Shown here piece by piece: positions 7,553-15,622 of a stretch of DNA of 53,163 nt. The DNA lies in the NCBI GenBank assembly GCA_021604825.1, contig BQJS01000008.1, positions 1 to 53,163 on the forward strand, in the 5' to 3' direction. The translations under genes were made by a program, and so were the position numbers. Under the pieces are notes generated by a model. The model saw only the letters and a program-made list of their open reading frames with translations, was not told the DNA's origin and made no database searches. Every line of letters begins with the position of its first letter. Position 1 is the stretch's first letter. The stretch is from Phycisphaerae bacterium. GTDB lineage: Bacteria; Planctomycetota; Phycisphaerae; UBA1845.

Positions 7553-9522
7553 TGCCTGACGAAGTAGTCAAAGTGAACGTTGCAACTGTCAAAGGCAAGC
7601 AGGGACCGGAAGGCCCGCAGGGCAGTGACGGTGATGACGGCAAGCGTGGCCCACGGGGACCACGAGGCGCAACCGGACCAACCGGACCAAAAGGTTCACG
7701 AGGACCACAGGGTGAAGGTGGGTACAGCATTGTTGGACCGGAAGGACCAACCGGCGCAACCGGAGCAGATGGTCCAACGGGCGCAGCAGGCGCGCAAGGT
7801 CAGGCAGGCGGTTCTTCGTTTCCGTATACAGCAGGCAGTCCTGCTGCTATACCGCCAAGCGATGGTCGCATTTGGCTTGACCATAACACGTTTGCATCGG
7901 TAACCAACTTGGGCATCAATGAAATAAACGGCGACTTGGTTGACATATCAGGCTGGGCAGATGCTCTTACAGTTGGCGACCAACTGCATGTATTCAATGC
8001 AACAGATGCAACGCAATTTGGCATCTATGCCATTGACTCCAATACTGAGTTGACGCAGTTTGGTGAAACATACTACTACCTAAATGTGACGGTAGTTGAT
8101 GCAAACGGAACATACTCAACAGATGACAACCTAATCGTCAGTCACATCATCAAAGGCGAGCGGGGTAATTTCGGTGGCGGTTGGTCGCAAGAGTTCGTAC
8201 ATGATAGCGGGCATACAACGGGTACAGGCGCGGGCGAGATAAGGCTTAATAACTTTCAGACTGCCTTCACAACAGAATTGTACATCAATGACGCAGATAC
8301 AAATGGTGCTGGAACATTTATTGATACCGATCTTGCTGTAGGTGACAGGGTTAGATTGTCACATGCAAACGATAATACGCAATGGGCAGTCTATGAAGTA
8401 GACAGTGCGGTTTCCTACTCTGCGCCAAACGGCGAATACACGTTGCCTGTTACCTTTGTTGCCAATTCCGTCTTTGCGTTTGCAGATGATGCCCCAATGG
8501 TCGTATCTGTATCAACAAAGGGCGCAGATGGTGCTACTGGACCAACAGGACCAACAGGACCAGCAGGGGCAAGCGGTGCTACCGGCGCAACTGGAGCGAC
8601 AGGTCCAACTGGCCCGTCAGGTCTAACCCTTCCGGGTTCATCAACGGACAACGCAATCACCCGATGGAGCGGCACCGCAGGTAATGAACTTGAAAACTCG
8701 GGCGTCACAATTGATGACTCAGATAGCGTCTGGATACCTGGTTACGTCCAGTGTGGCGATGATGCAACACACATTAGCGCCTTCACCACCAACGATAGCA
8801 TGGTGTCAATCAAACCCAATGACGCCAGTAAGTTCATCAGGGCAGGTCTATTTGTAGGTGAATGGAACGGAACGACAGTTGTTTCAACGTGGCCAGTCTA
8901 TGGCATGAACTGCTTTTCTTACGTCACCGAAACGGCAACGCAGAACCTAGCCAAATCCAACGATCCAGGTGGCATGTGTGGCAACCGTGTTGCAGCAAGG
9001 CTACGCAACAACTCCGTGACCGTCACCCAAGCAACTGGCATGGCAACCAAAGTTGCAATCATTGGTAGCACCACAGGAACGATAACCAAGGCAATCGGCT
9101 TGCTGGTTGAGTCGCTTGCAGGTGGTTCAGGAACAATAACCGAAGGTGACGGCATCCTGATACGAGACTCAGATGGTGCAGTAGCAACGTTCTATGGTAT
9201 TAGAATTGAAGAACCCGCCAACTACACCACCGATGGTGATGCAATCTATCTTGAAGATGCTGGTCGGATTAGGTTTCGAGACGCAGATATAACGCTCGGT
9301 TCCGACGCCGATGGACGACTGGACCTAAAGGCAGATACAAGCATCGACATGAATGACGGTGCATCATTTGATGCAAATGGTGACTTGGTGGTGCAGAACT
9401 ACACCGATGGCACTCGACCAGCCGCAGGGACGGCTGGCAGAATAATATTCAACACCGATGATGGTCAGTTGAATGTAGATGACGGTACCAACTGGACGTT
9501 ACCAGATGGAACGACAACGTAA
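7552..9522 (+). CDS. Collagen-like fibre protein
   Basis: 656 aa with two Gly-X-Y collagen blocks: residues about 15-85 (GKQGPEGPQGSDGDDG onward) and about 322-362 (GADGATGPTGPTGPAG onward). Between and after them are beta-rich segments, including a late pair of domains ending DGTNWTLPDG, a pattern common in tail-fibre C-termini (GTIIFNTDDGQLNVDDGTNW type). Trimeric collagen stalks are typical of phage fibres. The gene shares one base with the portal stop and lies inside the head module, between portal and protease, rather than among tail-tip genes. It could be a head or neck fibre, or a relocated tail fibre. Confidence 0.88.
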   Translation: MPDEVVKVNVATVKGKQGPEGPQGSDGDDGKRGPRGPRGATGPTGPKGSRGPQGEGGYSIVGPEGPTGATGADGPTGAAGAQGQAGGSSFPYTAGSPAAIPPSDGRIWLDHNTFASVTNLGINEINGDLVDISGWADALTVGDQLHVFNATDATQFGIYAIDSNTELTQFGETYYYLNVTVVDANGTYSTDDNLIVSHIIKGERGNFGGGWSQEFVHDSGHTTGTGAGEIRLNNFQTAFTTELYINDADTNGAGTFIDTDLAVGDRVRLSHANDNTQWAVYEVDSAVSYSAPNGEYTLPVTFVANSVFAFADDAPMVVSVSTKGADGATGPTGPTGPAGASGATGATGATGPTGPSGLTLPGSSTDNAITRWSGTAGNELENSGVTIDDSDSVWIPGYVQCGDDATHISAFTTNDSMVSIKPNDASKFIRAGLFVGEWNGTTVVSTWPVYGMNCFSYVTETATQNLAKSNDPGGMCGNRVAARLRNNSVTVTQATGMATKVAIIGSTTGTITKAIGLLVESLAGGSGTITEGDGILIRDSDGAVATFYGIRIEEPANYTTDGDAIYLEDAGRIRFRDADITLGSDADGRLDLKADTSIDMNDGASFDANGDLVVQNYTDGTRPAAGTAGRIIFNTDDGQLNVDDGTNWTLPDGTTT

Positions 9523-9531
9523 GGAATAGAT

Positions 9532-9747
9532 ATGAGCAACATAGATACGGTGCTATGGGTCATTGGCGCATTGGTCACCATTAACACAGCCATTATTGGC
9601 TACATAGTCCATGAATTAACAGCACTATCACGCACAGTCTACAAAATGCAGGGTGCCAACTTTACCGCAGTAGATGCACGAGAAATATGGAAGGAAATCG
9701 AGCAGATCAAACTTAACATCGCTCGGATAGAGAGGAAGTCGCCATGA
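9532..9747 (+). CDS. Small membrane-anchored coiled-coil protein
   Basis: 71 aa: one hydrophobic helix at residues 5-30 (DTVLWVIGALVTINTAIIGYIVHEL) followed by a charged helix (EIWKEIEQIKLNIARIERK). This resembles the XhlA/haemolysin-like small phage membrane proteins linked to lysis, but the resemblance is of shape only. AAGGAA at 9522-9527 is a suitable ribosome site. Its stop overlaps the protease ATG by four bases. Confidence 0.6.
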   Translation: MSNIDTVLWVIGALVTINTAIIGYIVHELTALSRTVYKMQGANFTAVDAREIWKEIEQIKLNIARIERKSP

Positions 9748-10607
9748 ACATAAACACGATAAGCAAAGTGTGGGCAATGATACCTGAACACCTGCGGGCA
9801 TTGACCACGTTGGACACACCGGAAGTGTCGGCAGAACTAAAGGCAACCAACCAAGCGCGCAGTCAGCAACGCAGCGCAAACAAGGTGCGGGTGTTGCCGT
9901 TGTTTGGCACCATCACGCAACGTCCGTCATTCTTGTCTGACCTGTTTGGTGGCACGTCCACAAATGAGTTCACCAAAGCATTTGACAGTGCATTGGCTGA
10001 CGAGACGGTCAAGGCAGTGGTCATTGAGATTGACAGTCCAGGTGGATCGGTCAGCGGTGTTGATGAACTGTCACGGCACATATACGCAGCCCGTGGCACC
10101 AAGCCAATATTGGCAATTGCAAACAGTCTGGCAGCCAGTGCAGCCTATTGGGTTGGCAGCGCTGCTGACGAGCTGCACGTTACGCCAAGTGGTCAGGTTG
10201 GGGCAGTTGGTGTGGTTGCAGTGCATGAGGATTGGTCCGGCGCATTGGACAAAGCAGGCATCAAGCCAACGTTCATAACCGCAGGTGCTCACAAGGCAGA
10301 AGGCAACAGCGCAGAACCGTTGACCGACGATGCGAGGGAAGAACTGCAAGCGCAGGTTGACCATGCGTATGACATGTTCGTCACCGCACTTGCCCGCAAC
10401 CGTGGCGCGACAAAGGCAATGGTCCGTGACAACTATGGTCAGGGGCGTGTGCTAAACGCCAAGGCAGCGGTTGCAGCAGGCATGGCTGACAGCGTGGCGA
10501 CCATTGATGACGTTATTAAGCGTGCAGGCAGCAGCCATGCACGGACCCTGACCACATTGCGTGGTGCCAAGGCAACGTTGGATTTATACAAAGCACTGTA
10601 TAATTGA
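9744..10607 (+). CDS. Prohead protease, S49 (SppA-like) family
   Basis: 287 aa. It processes the capsid delta domain and scaffold during head maturation. The S49 fold is clear: VVIEIDSPGGSVSG at 92-105, the nucleophile S132 in NSLAASAAYW, GQVGAVGVV around 150-158, and the general base K184 in GAHKAEGN. The protein ends in a helical region after YGQGRVLNAKAAVAAGMAD, the usual end of the domain, with about 45 extra residues. Position directly before the major capsid gene is standard. No separate scaffold gene is seen, so the capsid N-terminus probably acts as scaffold. Confidence 0.93.
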   Translation: MNINTISKVWAMIPEHLRALTTLDTPEVSAELKATNQARSQQRSANKVRVLPLFGTITQRPSFLSDLFGGTSTNEFTKAFDSALADETVKAVVIEIDSPGGSVSGVDELSRHIYAARGTKPILAIANSLAASAAYWVGSAADELHVTPSGQVGAVGVVAVHEDWSGALDKAGIKPTFITAGAHKAEGNSAEPLTDDAREELQAQVDHAYDMFVTALARNRGATKAMVRDNYGQGRVLNAKAAVAAGMADSVATIDDVIKRAGSSHARTLTTLRGAKATLDLYKALYN

Positions 10608-10804
10608 TGCAGGAGATTGCGCCCGCAAGGGCGTATATGACTACGGTGGCGTAGTTGGTCGATACCACTACCCCACAACCTGCATATGACTGGGACTCAG
10701 GGTTAGTCCAATTTAAGGTTATATGTAGTAGAGCGAACAAACCCTGATTAGATCAGGCGTAGTTCACTGAAAAACACTTTCAGAAATATCGAAAGTGCAG
10801 TGAG
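10607..10804 (+). other. Candidate structured RNA between protease and capsid genes
   Basis: The only large gap of the head module (10,608-10,862) is unusually rich in pairing. ATGCAGG (10607-10613) pairs with CCTGCAT (10679-10685), closing a multi-branch region. Inside it, TGCGCCC/GGGCGTA (10618-10635) forms a seven-pair hairpin with a GCAA tetraloop. ACTACG/CGTAGT (10640-10655) forms a second, and GTAGT/ACTAC (10651-10655 with 10667-10671) is a competing third. Further on are GGACT/AGTCC (10693-10709), CCTGAT-TAG-ATCAGG (10743-10757) and a nested TCACTG/CAGTGA with CACTTTC/GAAAGTG stem (about 10764-10804). It may control capsid expression or be a separate small RNA. No known RNA family was recognised. 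Confidence 0.5.
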
Positions 10805-10862
10805 CGTACGTCTGTTTGCATTTCTTGCCAGCCATTCACTCACCGCACTTGAGGGTGAGAGA

Positions 10863-12200
10863 ATGAGAACCAAACTACAAAACAAAATTGATGCGGATAT
10901 GGCAGCATGGGAAGCAATTGTTGCCCAGGCTGAAACCGAAGACCGCAACATATCAGAAGAAGAACTAACAACGATTGATGACCTCAAGGCGTCAATCGAA
11001 AGCAACAAGCAGCAGTTGGCAAGTCTCGAAGACTTTGAAGCAGTCAAGGCTGACCTGAACAAACCGCAGCGCAAAGCACAACCCGCAGATGGTCCGGTTG
11101 AAACCTTTAAGGCTGAGTCAGACAACCTACCAGCCAAGCCACATAACTATGGCAACCTCAAGGTATTCAAGAATGACGGCAAGACTGCATACCGTGCAGG
11201 ACGTTGGTTGGCTGCAACCAAGTACGGCAGCATTGCATCACAAGAATGGTGCCAGCGCAACGGCGTAGAACTTGGCGCAACCACGATGGTTGGTGGCACC
11301 GACAACATCGGTGGTTCAACCGTACCTGACGAATTCTTACCGCAAATCCAAGAAACCATCACAGAGAACGGTGTGTTCCGCAAGTGGGCAAACGTTGTGC
11401 CAATGGCAAGTGATGTCCAAGTGGTGCCCGTCAAGACCGCAGGGATGGCTGCTGCTTGGGAAGGTCAGGGTGATGCCATTGCTGAGAAGAACAGCACATG
11501 GAAGAAAGCAACCCTAACCGCAAACAAGGCTGCAATCCTAACACGCCTTAGTTCAGAATTGGCTGAGGACAGCGCAGTTGCATTGGTAGACAACCTGTTC
11601 CGTGACATGGCACTTGCGTTTGCACTTGCTGAGGACACACAAGGGTTTGTTGGTTCTGGATCGCCATTCACGGGCGTTGCAGTAGACATTGACGACACGT
11701 CAGGTGCTACCTACGCAGCCTCGATCCATACCGCAGCATCAGGCAACCTTGCATTCAGTGACTTTACCATCACTGACTTTGTTGGTGTTGTTGGCAAGTT
11801 GCCACAGTTTACCGGCATCAAGCCAGCATGGTTCATCAGCAAAGCAGGTTGGGCAGCCTCAATGGCACGTCTGCAACTTAGCGCAGGTGGTGTCAACGTG
11901 GCTGACATTGCAGGTGGACCGGGCGTGACCTTCCTTGGTTACCCAGTTGTGTTTACCGACGTGATGAACAAAGACCTTACCGATGACGCTTCTGCAATCA
12001 AGTGTCTATTCGGTGACTTGTCTATGACCGCTCTGTTGGGTACCCGCAATGGTATTCAGTTGAAGCAGTCATCTGATCGTTACTTCGACGAGGATGAAAT
12101 TGCATTGCGTGGAACAGAGCGCGTTGCAATCAACGTCCACAGTTTGGGTAGTGATATCGTCACAGGACCAATGATCGCACTCAAGACACCTGCCTCATAA
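10863..12200 (+). CDS. Major capsid protein, HK97 fold
   Basis: 445 aa. The first 100 or so residues are a charged coiled-coil delta domain (KLQNKIDADMAAWEAIV... SLEDFEAVKADLN), which serves as scaffold and is removed by the protease. The capsid proper begins near residue 120 and shows family features: GGSTVPDEFLPQIQETI, NVVPMASDVQVVPV, AAWEGQGDAIAEKNSTWKKATLTANK, and LGYPVVFTDVMN near the C-terminus. The frame is open from GTG 10800, but ATG 10863 follows GAGGGTGAGA and gives a normal N-terminus; the upstream part would lie in the hairpin region. A strong hairpin follows the stop. Confidence 0.95.
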   Translation: MRTKLQNKIDADMAAWEAIVAQAETEDRNISEEELTTIDDLKASIESNKQQLASLEDFEAVKADLNKPQRKAQPADGPVETFKAESDNLPAKPHNYGNLKVFKNDGKTAYRAGRWLAATKYGSIASQEWCQRNGVELGATTMVGGTDNIGGSTVPDEFLPQIQETITENGVFRKWANVVPMASDVQVVPVKTAGMAAAWEGQGDAIAEKNSTWKKATLTANKAAILTRLSSELAEDSAVALVDNLFRDMALAFALAEDTQGFVGSGSPFTGVAVDIDDTSGATYAASIHTAASGNLAFSDFTITDFVGVVGKLPQFTGIKPAWFISKAGWAASMARLQLSAGGVNVADIAGGPGVTFLGYPVVFTDVMNKDLTDDASAIKCLFGDLSMTALLGTRNGIQLKQSSDRYFDEDEIALRGTERVAINVHSLGSDIVTGPMIALKTPAS

Positions 12201-12223
12201 GGGTTGGTGATTTACATAGGCAA

Positions 12224-12249
12224 TGGGGGAGAACTTCGGTTCTCCCCCA
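12224..12249 (+). terminator. Strong UUCG hairpin after the capsid gene
   Basis: TGGGGGAGAAC (12224-12234), loop TTCG, GTTCTCCCCCA (12239-12249): eleven perfect pairs with an extra-stable UUCG loop, 24 bases after the capsid stop. No T-run follows, so it may act less as a full terminator than as a stabiliser of the capsid mRNA 3' end or as an attenuator lowering expression of the connector genes. Confidence 0.7.
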
Positions 12250-12270
12250 ACGCCATATTTGGAGTAACAC

Positions 12271-12495
12271 ATGCGTATGCAAACGATCAAACTTATTCGA
12301 CCGTGGAACCTGTTGGATAAGGGTCACACGCTGACGACGTACCGAGGTGTGGCCAGTGAATTAGTACGACAAAACATAGCCGTTGAAGTAGAGGAACAGG
12401 CAAGTGGGCAACCAAGTCATAACAAAACCAGCAAGCGAACCGCTAACGCTAACAGAAGCAAAAGCGCATCTAAACGTAGACCACGACGAGGATGA
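12271..12495 (+). CDS. Small basic phage protein overlapping the connector gene
   Basis: 74 aa. GGAG at 12261-12264 precedes the ATG. Residues 5-48 look like a small folded domain (IKLIRPWNLLDKGHTLTTYRGVASELVRQNIAVEVEEQ); small proteins with a 'G-hydrophobic, ELV' pattern of this kind lie after capsid genes in other phages, but I cannot name a family. The last 30 residues are low-complexity and very basic (SKRTANANRSKSASKRRPRRG) and overlap the next gene by 92 bases in another frame, so the true C-terminal end is a little uncertain. Confidence 0.6.
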   Translation: MRMQTIKLIRPWNLLDKGHTLTTYRGVASELVRQNIAVEVEEQASGQPSHNKTSKRTANANRSKSASKRRPRRG

Positions 12496-12979
12496 TACTT
12501 ACATCACCACGTTGATAACGGTTGCACGGCGCACTGCTGAGGGCAAACAGTGGCGAGCATTGATGACCACAACCCGTGAGCAAACGATGGACTGCTTTCC
12601 ATTTGGCTGCATCACGTTGGAACACCCACCGTTGCAGTCAGTCACAAGTGTTAAATACATAGACGCTGACGGTGTGCAGCAAACCCTGTCAAGCGACAAT
12701 TATGACGTAGACACCGACAGCATCTATGGGCGCATTTGTCCTGCATACGGTCTGAACTGGCCCACAACCCGCAACATTCAAAACGCAGTGCGTGTGCGCT
12801 ATGACTGCGGGTACGCAGATGCGGATTCGGTGCCAACAACCACCAAGCAGGCAATGTTACTGCTTATTGGTAATTGGTATGAGCACCGTGAAGAAGTGGT
12901 GGTGGGTTTGTCGGTTACGAAGATCACTGACGCAGTTGACATGCTGCTAAATCAGAACAGCGCAAAGAGGTTTGTATGA
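12404..12979 (+). CDS. Head-tail connector (HK97 gp6-like)
   Basis: 191 aa. The N-terminus PLTLTEAKAHLNVDHDEDDTYITTLITVARRTAE is the helical signature of the gp6-like connector family (PF05135), followed by beta-strands and the typical C-terminal helix (TTTKQAMLLLIGNWYEHRE). It forms the ring under the portal. The start is GTG at 12404 with GAGGAA at 12391-12396. It overlaps the upstream small gene by 92 bases and the downstream adaptor by four (ATGA). Confidence 0.88.
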   Translation: MGNQVITKPASEPLTLTEAKAHLNVDHDEDDTYITTLITVARRTAEGKQWRALMTTTREQTMDCFPFGCITLEHPPLQSVTSVKYIDADGVQQTLSSDNYDVDTDSIYGRICPAYGLNWPTTRNIQNAVRVRYDCGYADADSVPTTTKQAMLLLIGNWYEHREEVVVGLSVTKITDAVDMLLNQNSAKRFV

Positions 12980-13617
12980 GATCCGGCAGACTACGCAATC
13001 CAAGTGTTGTCTTTCAGACTGACGAGGGCACAGCAGATGCCAGTGGTCAGGTCATAGAACGTTGGGTTCGCAAGGTCAAACGCCGAGCAGCCATACGTCC
13101 TATTGGTGGACGTGAGTTGGTAAGCGCCAACCAAACGTTGGGCGAGGTCAGTCACATTGTTGAGGTCAGGTATGACCAAACCACCAAGACCATAACCAAC
13201 GAGGACCGTGTTCTATTTGACTCACGCATATTCAACATTGTGCATGTGCAGAACATGGGTGAACGCAACAGGTGGTTGCGTATGCAGGCAGTTGAGCAAA
13301 CAGGCGTGACATACACCGCAGCAACACCTGTGTTGAATGCCATTGCAGTGACCGCAGCAACACCACCACTGGACGAGTACGAAGTCAGTTATGACTGGGA
13401 TGTCATTGACGGACCAACTGCAACCGCAGGTTGGGCGATCAATTTCCCCGGACCTGTCAGCGCAATTATTGACTCAGTAGTGATTGAAGACGGTGTGGTC
13501 AAGGTCTACGCAGACCCGAACGGTGGCGTGGGTGCATTTGAGATTGTTTATGACGGTACGTCAGGACCATTCACGGTCGAGAACGAATACGTCCTGAACA
13601 CCATAGAGGAAGAATAA
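12976..13617 (+). CDS. Head-tail adaptor with extra C-terminal domain
   Basis: 213 aa. Residues 1-110 match the head-tail joining family (PF05521): an N-terminal 'LRNPSVVFQ' strand, GQVIERWVRKVKRRAAIRPIGGRE, and FDSRIFNIVHVQNMGERNRWLRMQAVE. The remaining hundred residues are an added beta-rich domain (VSYDWDVIDGPTATAGWAINF, SVVIEDGVVKVYADPNGG) not usual for the family, possibly exposed at the neck. It starts by ATGA overlap with the connector gene. Confidence 0.82.
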   Translation: MRSGRLRNPSVVFQTDEGTADASGQVIERWVRKVKRRAAIRPIGGRELVSANQTLGEVSHIVEVRYDQTTKTITNEDRVLFDSRIFNIVHVQNMGERNRWLRMQAVEQTGVTYTAATPVLNAIAVTAATPPLDEYEVSYDWDVIDGPTATAGWAINFPGPVSAIIDSVVIEDGVVKVYADPNGGVGAFEIVYDGTSGPFTVENEYVLNTIEEE

Positions 13618-14073
13618 GTGGGTGACATAACTGTCAAATTTGAAGGCTTCAAACAGATCGAACGGGCGCTCAACAAACTGCCCGACTCGGTTGAGCGCAA
13701 AGTCACCAGGTCTGTGTTGAACAAAGCAGCCACACCGTTGCAACGGTCAACGGGTAGTGAGTTGGCGTCACGGTTGGCAAGTTCTACCGCAGACGATGAC
13801 CGCAGGACAGGCAACGCCATTGCATCGTTAAAAGGTGCCAAGGCAAAGGTCACACGCAAATACGAACAAGGCAGGCTGCACGTCCATGTGTCAGGCGCAT
13901 ACCCCATTGGGGCGCACCTGCATTTGTTGGAGTGGGGAACAGTCAAGTTCAAAGGTTGGGGTTTCATGCGTAGTGCGTGGGACACGTCAATCAACACAGT
14001 ATTTGCAAAGGTCAGGCAGGGATATGCGGTTGGAATTCCTAAAGAGTTAGAGAGATTGGCTAAGAAGAAATGA
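13618..14073 (+). CDS. Tail-completion protein, HK97 gp10-like
   Basis: 151 aa, GTG start immediately after the adaptor stop, with GAGGAAGAA before it. The pattern FEGFKQIERALNKLPDSVERKVTRSVLNKAATPL followed by GAYPIGAHLHLLEWGTVKFKGWGFMRSAWD is that of the HK97 gp10-like family (PF04883), in which 'HLLEFGT' and 'PFMRPA' are the hallmarks. It acts at the head-tail joint. It overlaps the tail-terminator gene by four bases. Confidence 0.88.
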   Translation: MGDITVKFEGFKQIERALNKLPDSVERKVTRSVLNKAATPLQRSTGSELASRLASSTADDDRRTGNAIASLKGAKAKVTRKYEQGRLHVHVSGAYPIGAHLHLLEWGTVKFKGWGFMRSAWDTSINTVFAKVRQGYAVGIPKELERLAKKK

Positions 14074-14471
14074 TTGAGTCAGACCTGCAAAGTTTACTAC
14101 TGACTGACGCAACACTGATTGCAAACAGTGTGACAGTTCAGCCGCATAGAGGACGTGACCTTGATCCTGATGACAACTACGTCCTGTATACGGTGGTCAG
14201 CAACAGCAGGGTTGACAACAAACTGACGCAGGCAGCAGCGACAGAGGAAAAACGCATTCAGTATGACGTGTGGTCAAAGTCATACGTCACCGCAAGAACA
14301 ATTGCCAATGCAATAACAACATTGTTGCACAGGCACCAAGGCACCGTTGGCAGCCATACGGTCTATGGGATTTTCCATGACAGCGAACGGGAGACAACTG
14401 CAAACCTGACGAGTGGTCAGGATGTGGTCATGTATGGCGTACAAGTAGATTTTAGGGTGACGTATTTGTAA
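14070..14471 (+). CDS. Tail terminator (DUF3168-like)
   Basis: 133 aa. The order of elements matches DUF3168: N-terminal helix, a strand with PHRGRDLDPDDNYVLYTVVS, then EKRIQYDVWSKSYVTARTIANAITTLL, and a final strand pair ending VQVDFRVTYL. Such proteins cap the tail tube. It lies where expected, between gp10-like and tail-tube genes. Confidence 0.82.
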   Translation: MIESDLQSLLLTDATLIANSVTVQPHRGRDLDPDDNYVLYTVVSNSRVDNKLTQAAATEEKRIQYDVWSKSYVTARTIANAITTLLHRHQGTVGSHTVYGIFHDSERETTANLTSGQDVVMYGVQVDFRVTYL

Positions 14472-14496
14472 CCGTCGCCATGCCGGAGGATAGAGA

Positions 14497-14946
14497 ATGG
14501 CACTTTCAACAGTAGAGTTAGGATTAGGAACAACGTTGTCATACGACACCGCAGTAGTGGCTGAGTCATACGGTGGTGCGTCATGGACAGCCATTGCAGA
14601 GATCGAAGAAGTCAATGCACCAGGCGCAACTGCGGGTGAAGAAGAAGTGACGCACATGGAGTCTGCAACCAAGGAATACATTGCACAGTTGACCGACACC
14701 AATGAGATCTCAGGAACAATTCACTTTTTGCCATCAACGTATTCAGCGCTGATGACATTGGTGGGCACACGTCCGAACCATGCGTGGCAGATTACAACTG
14801 ATGACGCAACGGGCACCGTGGATGGAACTTATCAGTTTCTTGGTTTCTTAAAGTCATTTGAGCCGCAAGGGTTTACTGCTGAGGGTCACAGGACTGCAAC
14901 ATTCAGCATCAGACGCAGTTCCGCAGTGACAATCACGTTGCCATAA
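14497..14946 (+). CDS. Major tail (tube) protein
   Basis: 149 aa. It begins ALSTVELGLGTTLSYDT, then WTAIAEIEEVNAPGATAGEEEVTHMES and FLGFLKSFEPQGFTAEGHRTATFSIRRSSAVTI, which is the usual arrangement of tube proteins of long-tailed phages (an entry strand, 'ev..p......id.T..gs', and a final 'a.v.l..sG.i' strand). AGGA at 14486-14489 precedes the ATG. Its place, after the tail terminator and before the two chaperone genes, supports the call. Confidence 0.85.
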   Translation: MALSTVELGLGTTLSYDTAVVAESYGGASWTAIAEIEEVNAPGATAGEEEVTHMESATKEYIAQLTDTNEISGTIHFLPSTYSALMTLVGTRPNHAWQITTDDATGTVDGTYQFLGFLKSFEPQGFTAEGHRTATFSIRRSSAVTITLP

Positions 14947-14960
14947 GGGAAGGGTGAAAC

Positions 14961-15290
14961 ATGAACTTGATTGATTATCTAAAGTCAGGTGAGCGCCCCG
15001 TCCAGGTGCAGCAGGTCAACGTGCCTGAGTGGGGTGAGTTTGGTGACGCAGTATACGTCAGAACACTTTCAACCGCAGCAGTCATGGGTGCAAGGTCTGA
15101 CGATCCGTTGGCGAACATTCTATACACCATCATTCAATGTGTGTGCGATAAGGACGGCAAGGCGTACTTCACCGACGCAGACCGTGACCAACTGTCAAAG
15201 GAACCGTTGCCTGTGATGACACGGTTGGCAGTGGCAGCCAACAAACTGAACGAGCAATATGAGTTGGCTGAGGAAATTGAGGGAAACTAA
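14961..15290 (+). CDS. Tail assembly chaperone, short form (gpG-like)
   Basis: 109 aa. It helps the tape-measure protein fold and recruits tube subunits. The sequence (WGEFGDAVYVRTLSTAAVMGARSD... ILYTIIQCVCDKDGKAYFTDADRDQL) matches tail-chaperone families that contain 'YVR.ls..e'. Its last codons form a slippery GGGAAAC directly before the TAA; a -1 shift there gives a fusion of 219 aa reaching 15,619. The ATG follows AAGGG at 14948-14952. Confidence 0.85.
   Translation: MNLIDYLKSGERPVQVQQVNVPEWGEFGDAVYVRTLSTAAVMGARSDDPLANILYTIIQCVCDKDGKAYFTDADRDQLSKEPLPVMTRLAVAANKLNEQYELAEEIEGN
15281..15287 (+). other. Programmed -1 frameshift site, GGGAAAC
   Basis: The heptamer lies in the correct phase (G GGA AAC, then TAA at 15288). 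After a -1 slip the frame reads CTA AGG CAG TCT GAA GAC ATG and runs without a stop into the 15,305 gene. Phage lambda uses GGGAAAG at the same place between genes G and T. A small hairpin with a GTC/GAC core and a bulge (15293-15308) lies just downstream and could add to slipping. Confidence 0.85.
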
Positions 15291-15304
15291 GGCAGTCTGA
15301 AGAC

Positions 15305-15619
15305 ATGCGTTTATGGTTTGACCTTGCAATCAAAGATGGTTGCACCCTGAACGAAGCCTTCAGACGTTATAGCCCCGCAGAGTTTTTGGTTTGGAAGGTG
15401 CGTAACAGCATCGAACCAATAAACAAACCTGCAAGGTTGGAGCAGTTGTTGGGCATCATTGCCTATTACCAATCATTGCAGTTGGAGAGCAAAGGCAAAA
15501 AACCAACGGTTGATGACTATGTGGTGGACTATTGGAAGTCGCCACAGTCAAACGAAGAACTGCGGGCAAACTTGTTTGCAAGTTTAGGTGTTATGCCACC
15601 GGAGAAGGGAAGTATGTAA
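15305..15619 (+). CDS. Tail assembly chaperone extension (gpT-like)
   Basis: 104 aa if started at its own ATG, but there is no good ribosome site before 15,305 and the frame is open back to the slippery site, so it is most likely made as the C-terminal part of the G-T fusion (14961-15619). The content is helical: EAFRRYSPAEFLVWKVRNSIEPINK, then LLGIIAYYQSLQLESKGKKPTVDDYVVDYW. In lambda the fused form binds the tape measure. It ends directly before the tape-measure gene. Confidence 0.82.
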   Translation: MRLWFDLAIKDGCTLNEAFRRYSPAEFLVWKVRNSIEPINKPARLEQLLGIIAYYQSLQLESKGKKPTVDDYVVDYWKSPQSNEELRANLFASLGVMPPEKGSM

Positions 15620-15622
15620 GCA

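Noticed and set aside
7589..8708. Minus-strand Pro/Gly-rich ORFs
   Set aside because: Mirror images of the collagen-like repeats of the fibre gene.
7552..9522. DNA-level tandem repeat or assembly artefact in the fibre gene
   Set aside because: The Gly-X-Y blocks are varied at codon level and the frame is continuous, as in true collagen-like proteins.
10743..10804. Hammerhead ribozyme
   Set aside because: GAAA is present but the CTGATGA core is not; stems do not fit the fold.
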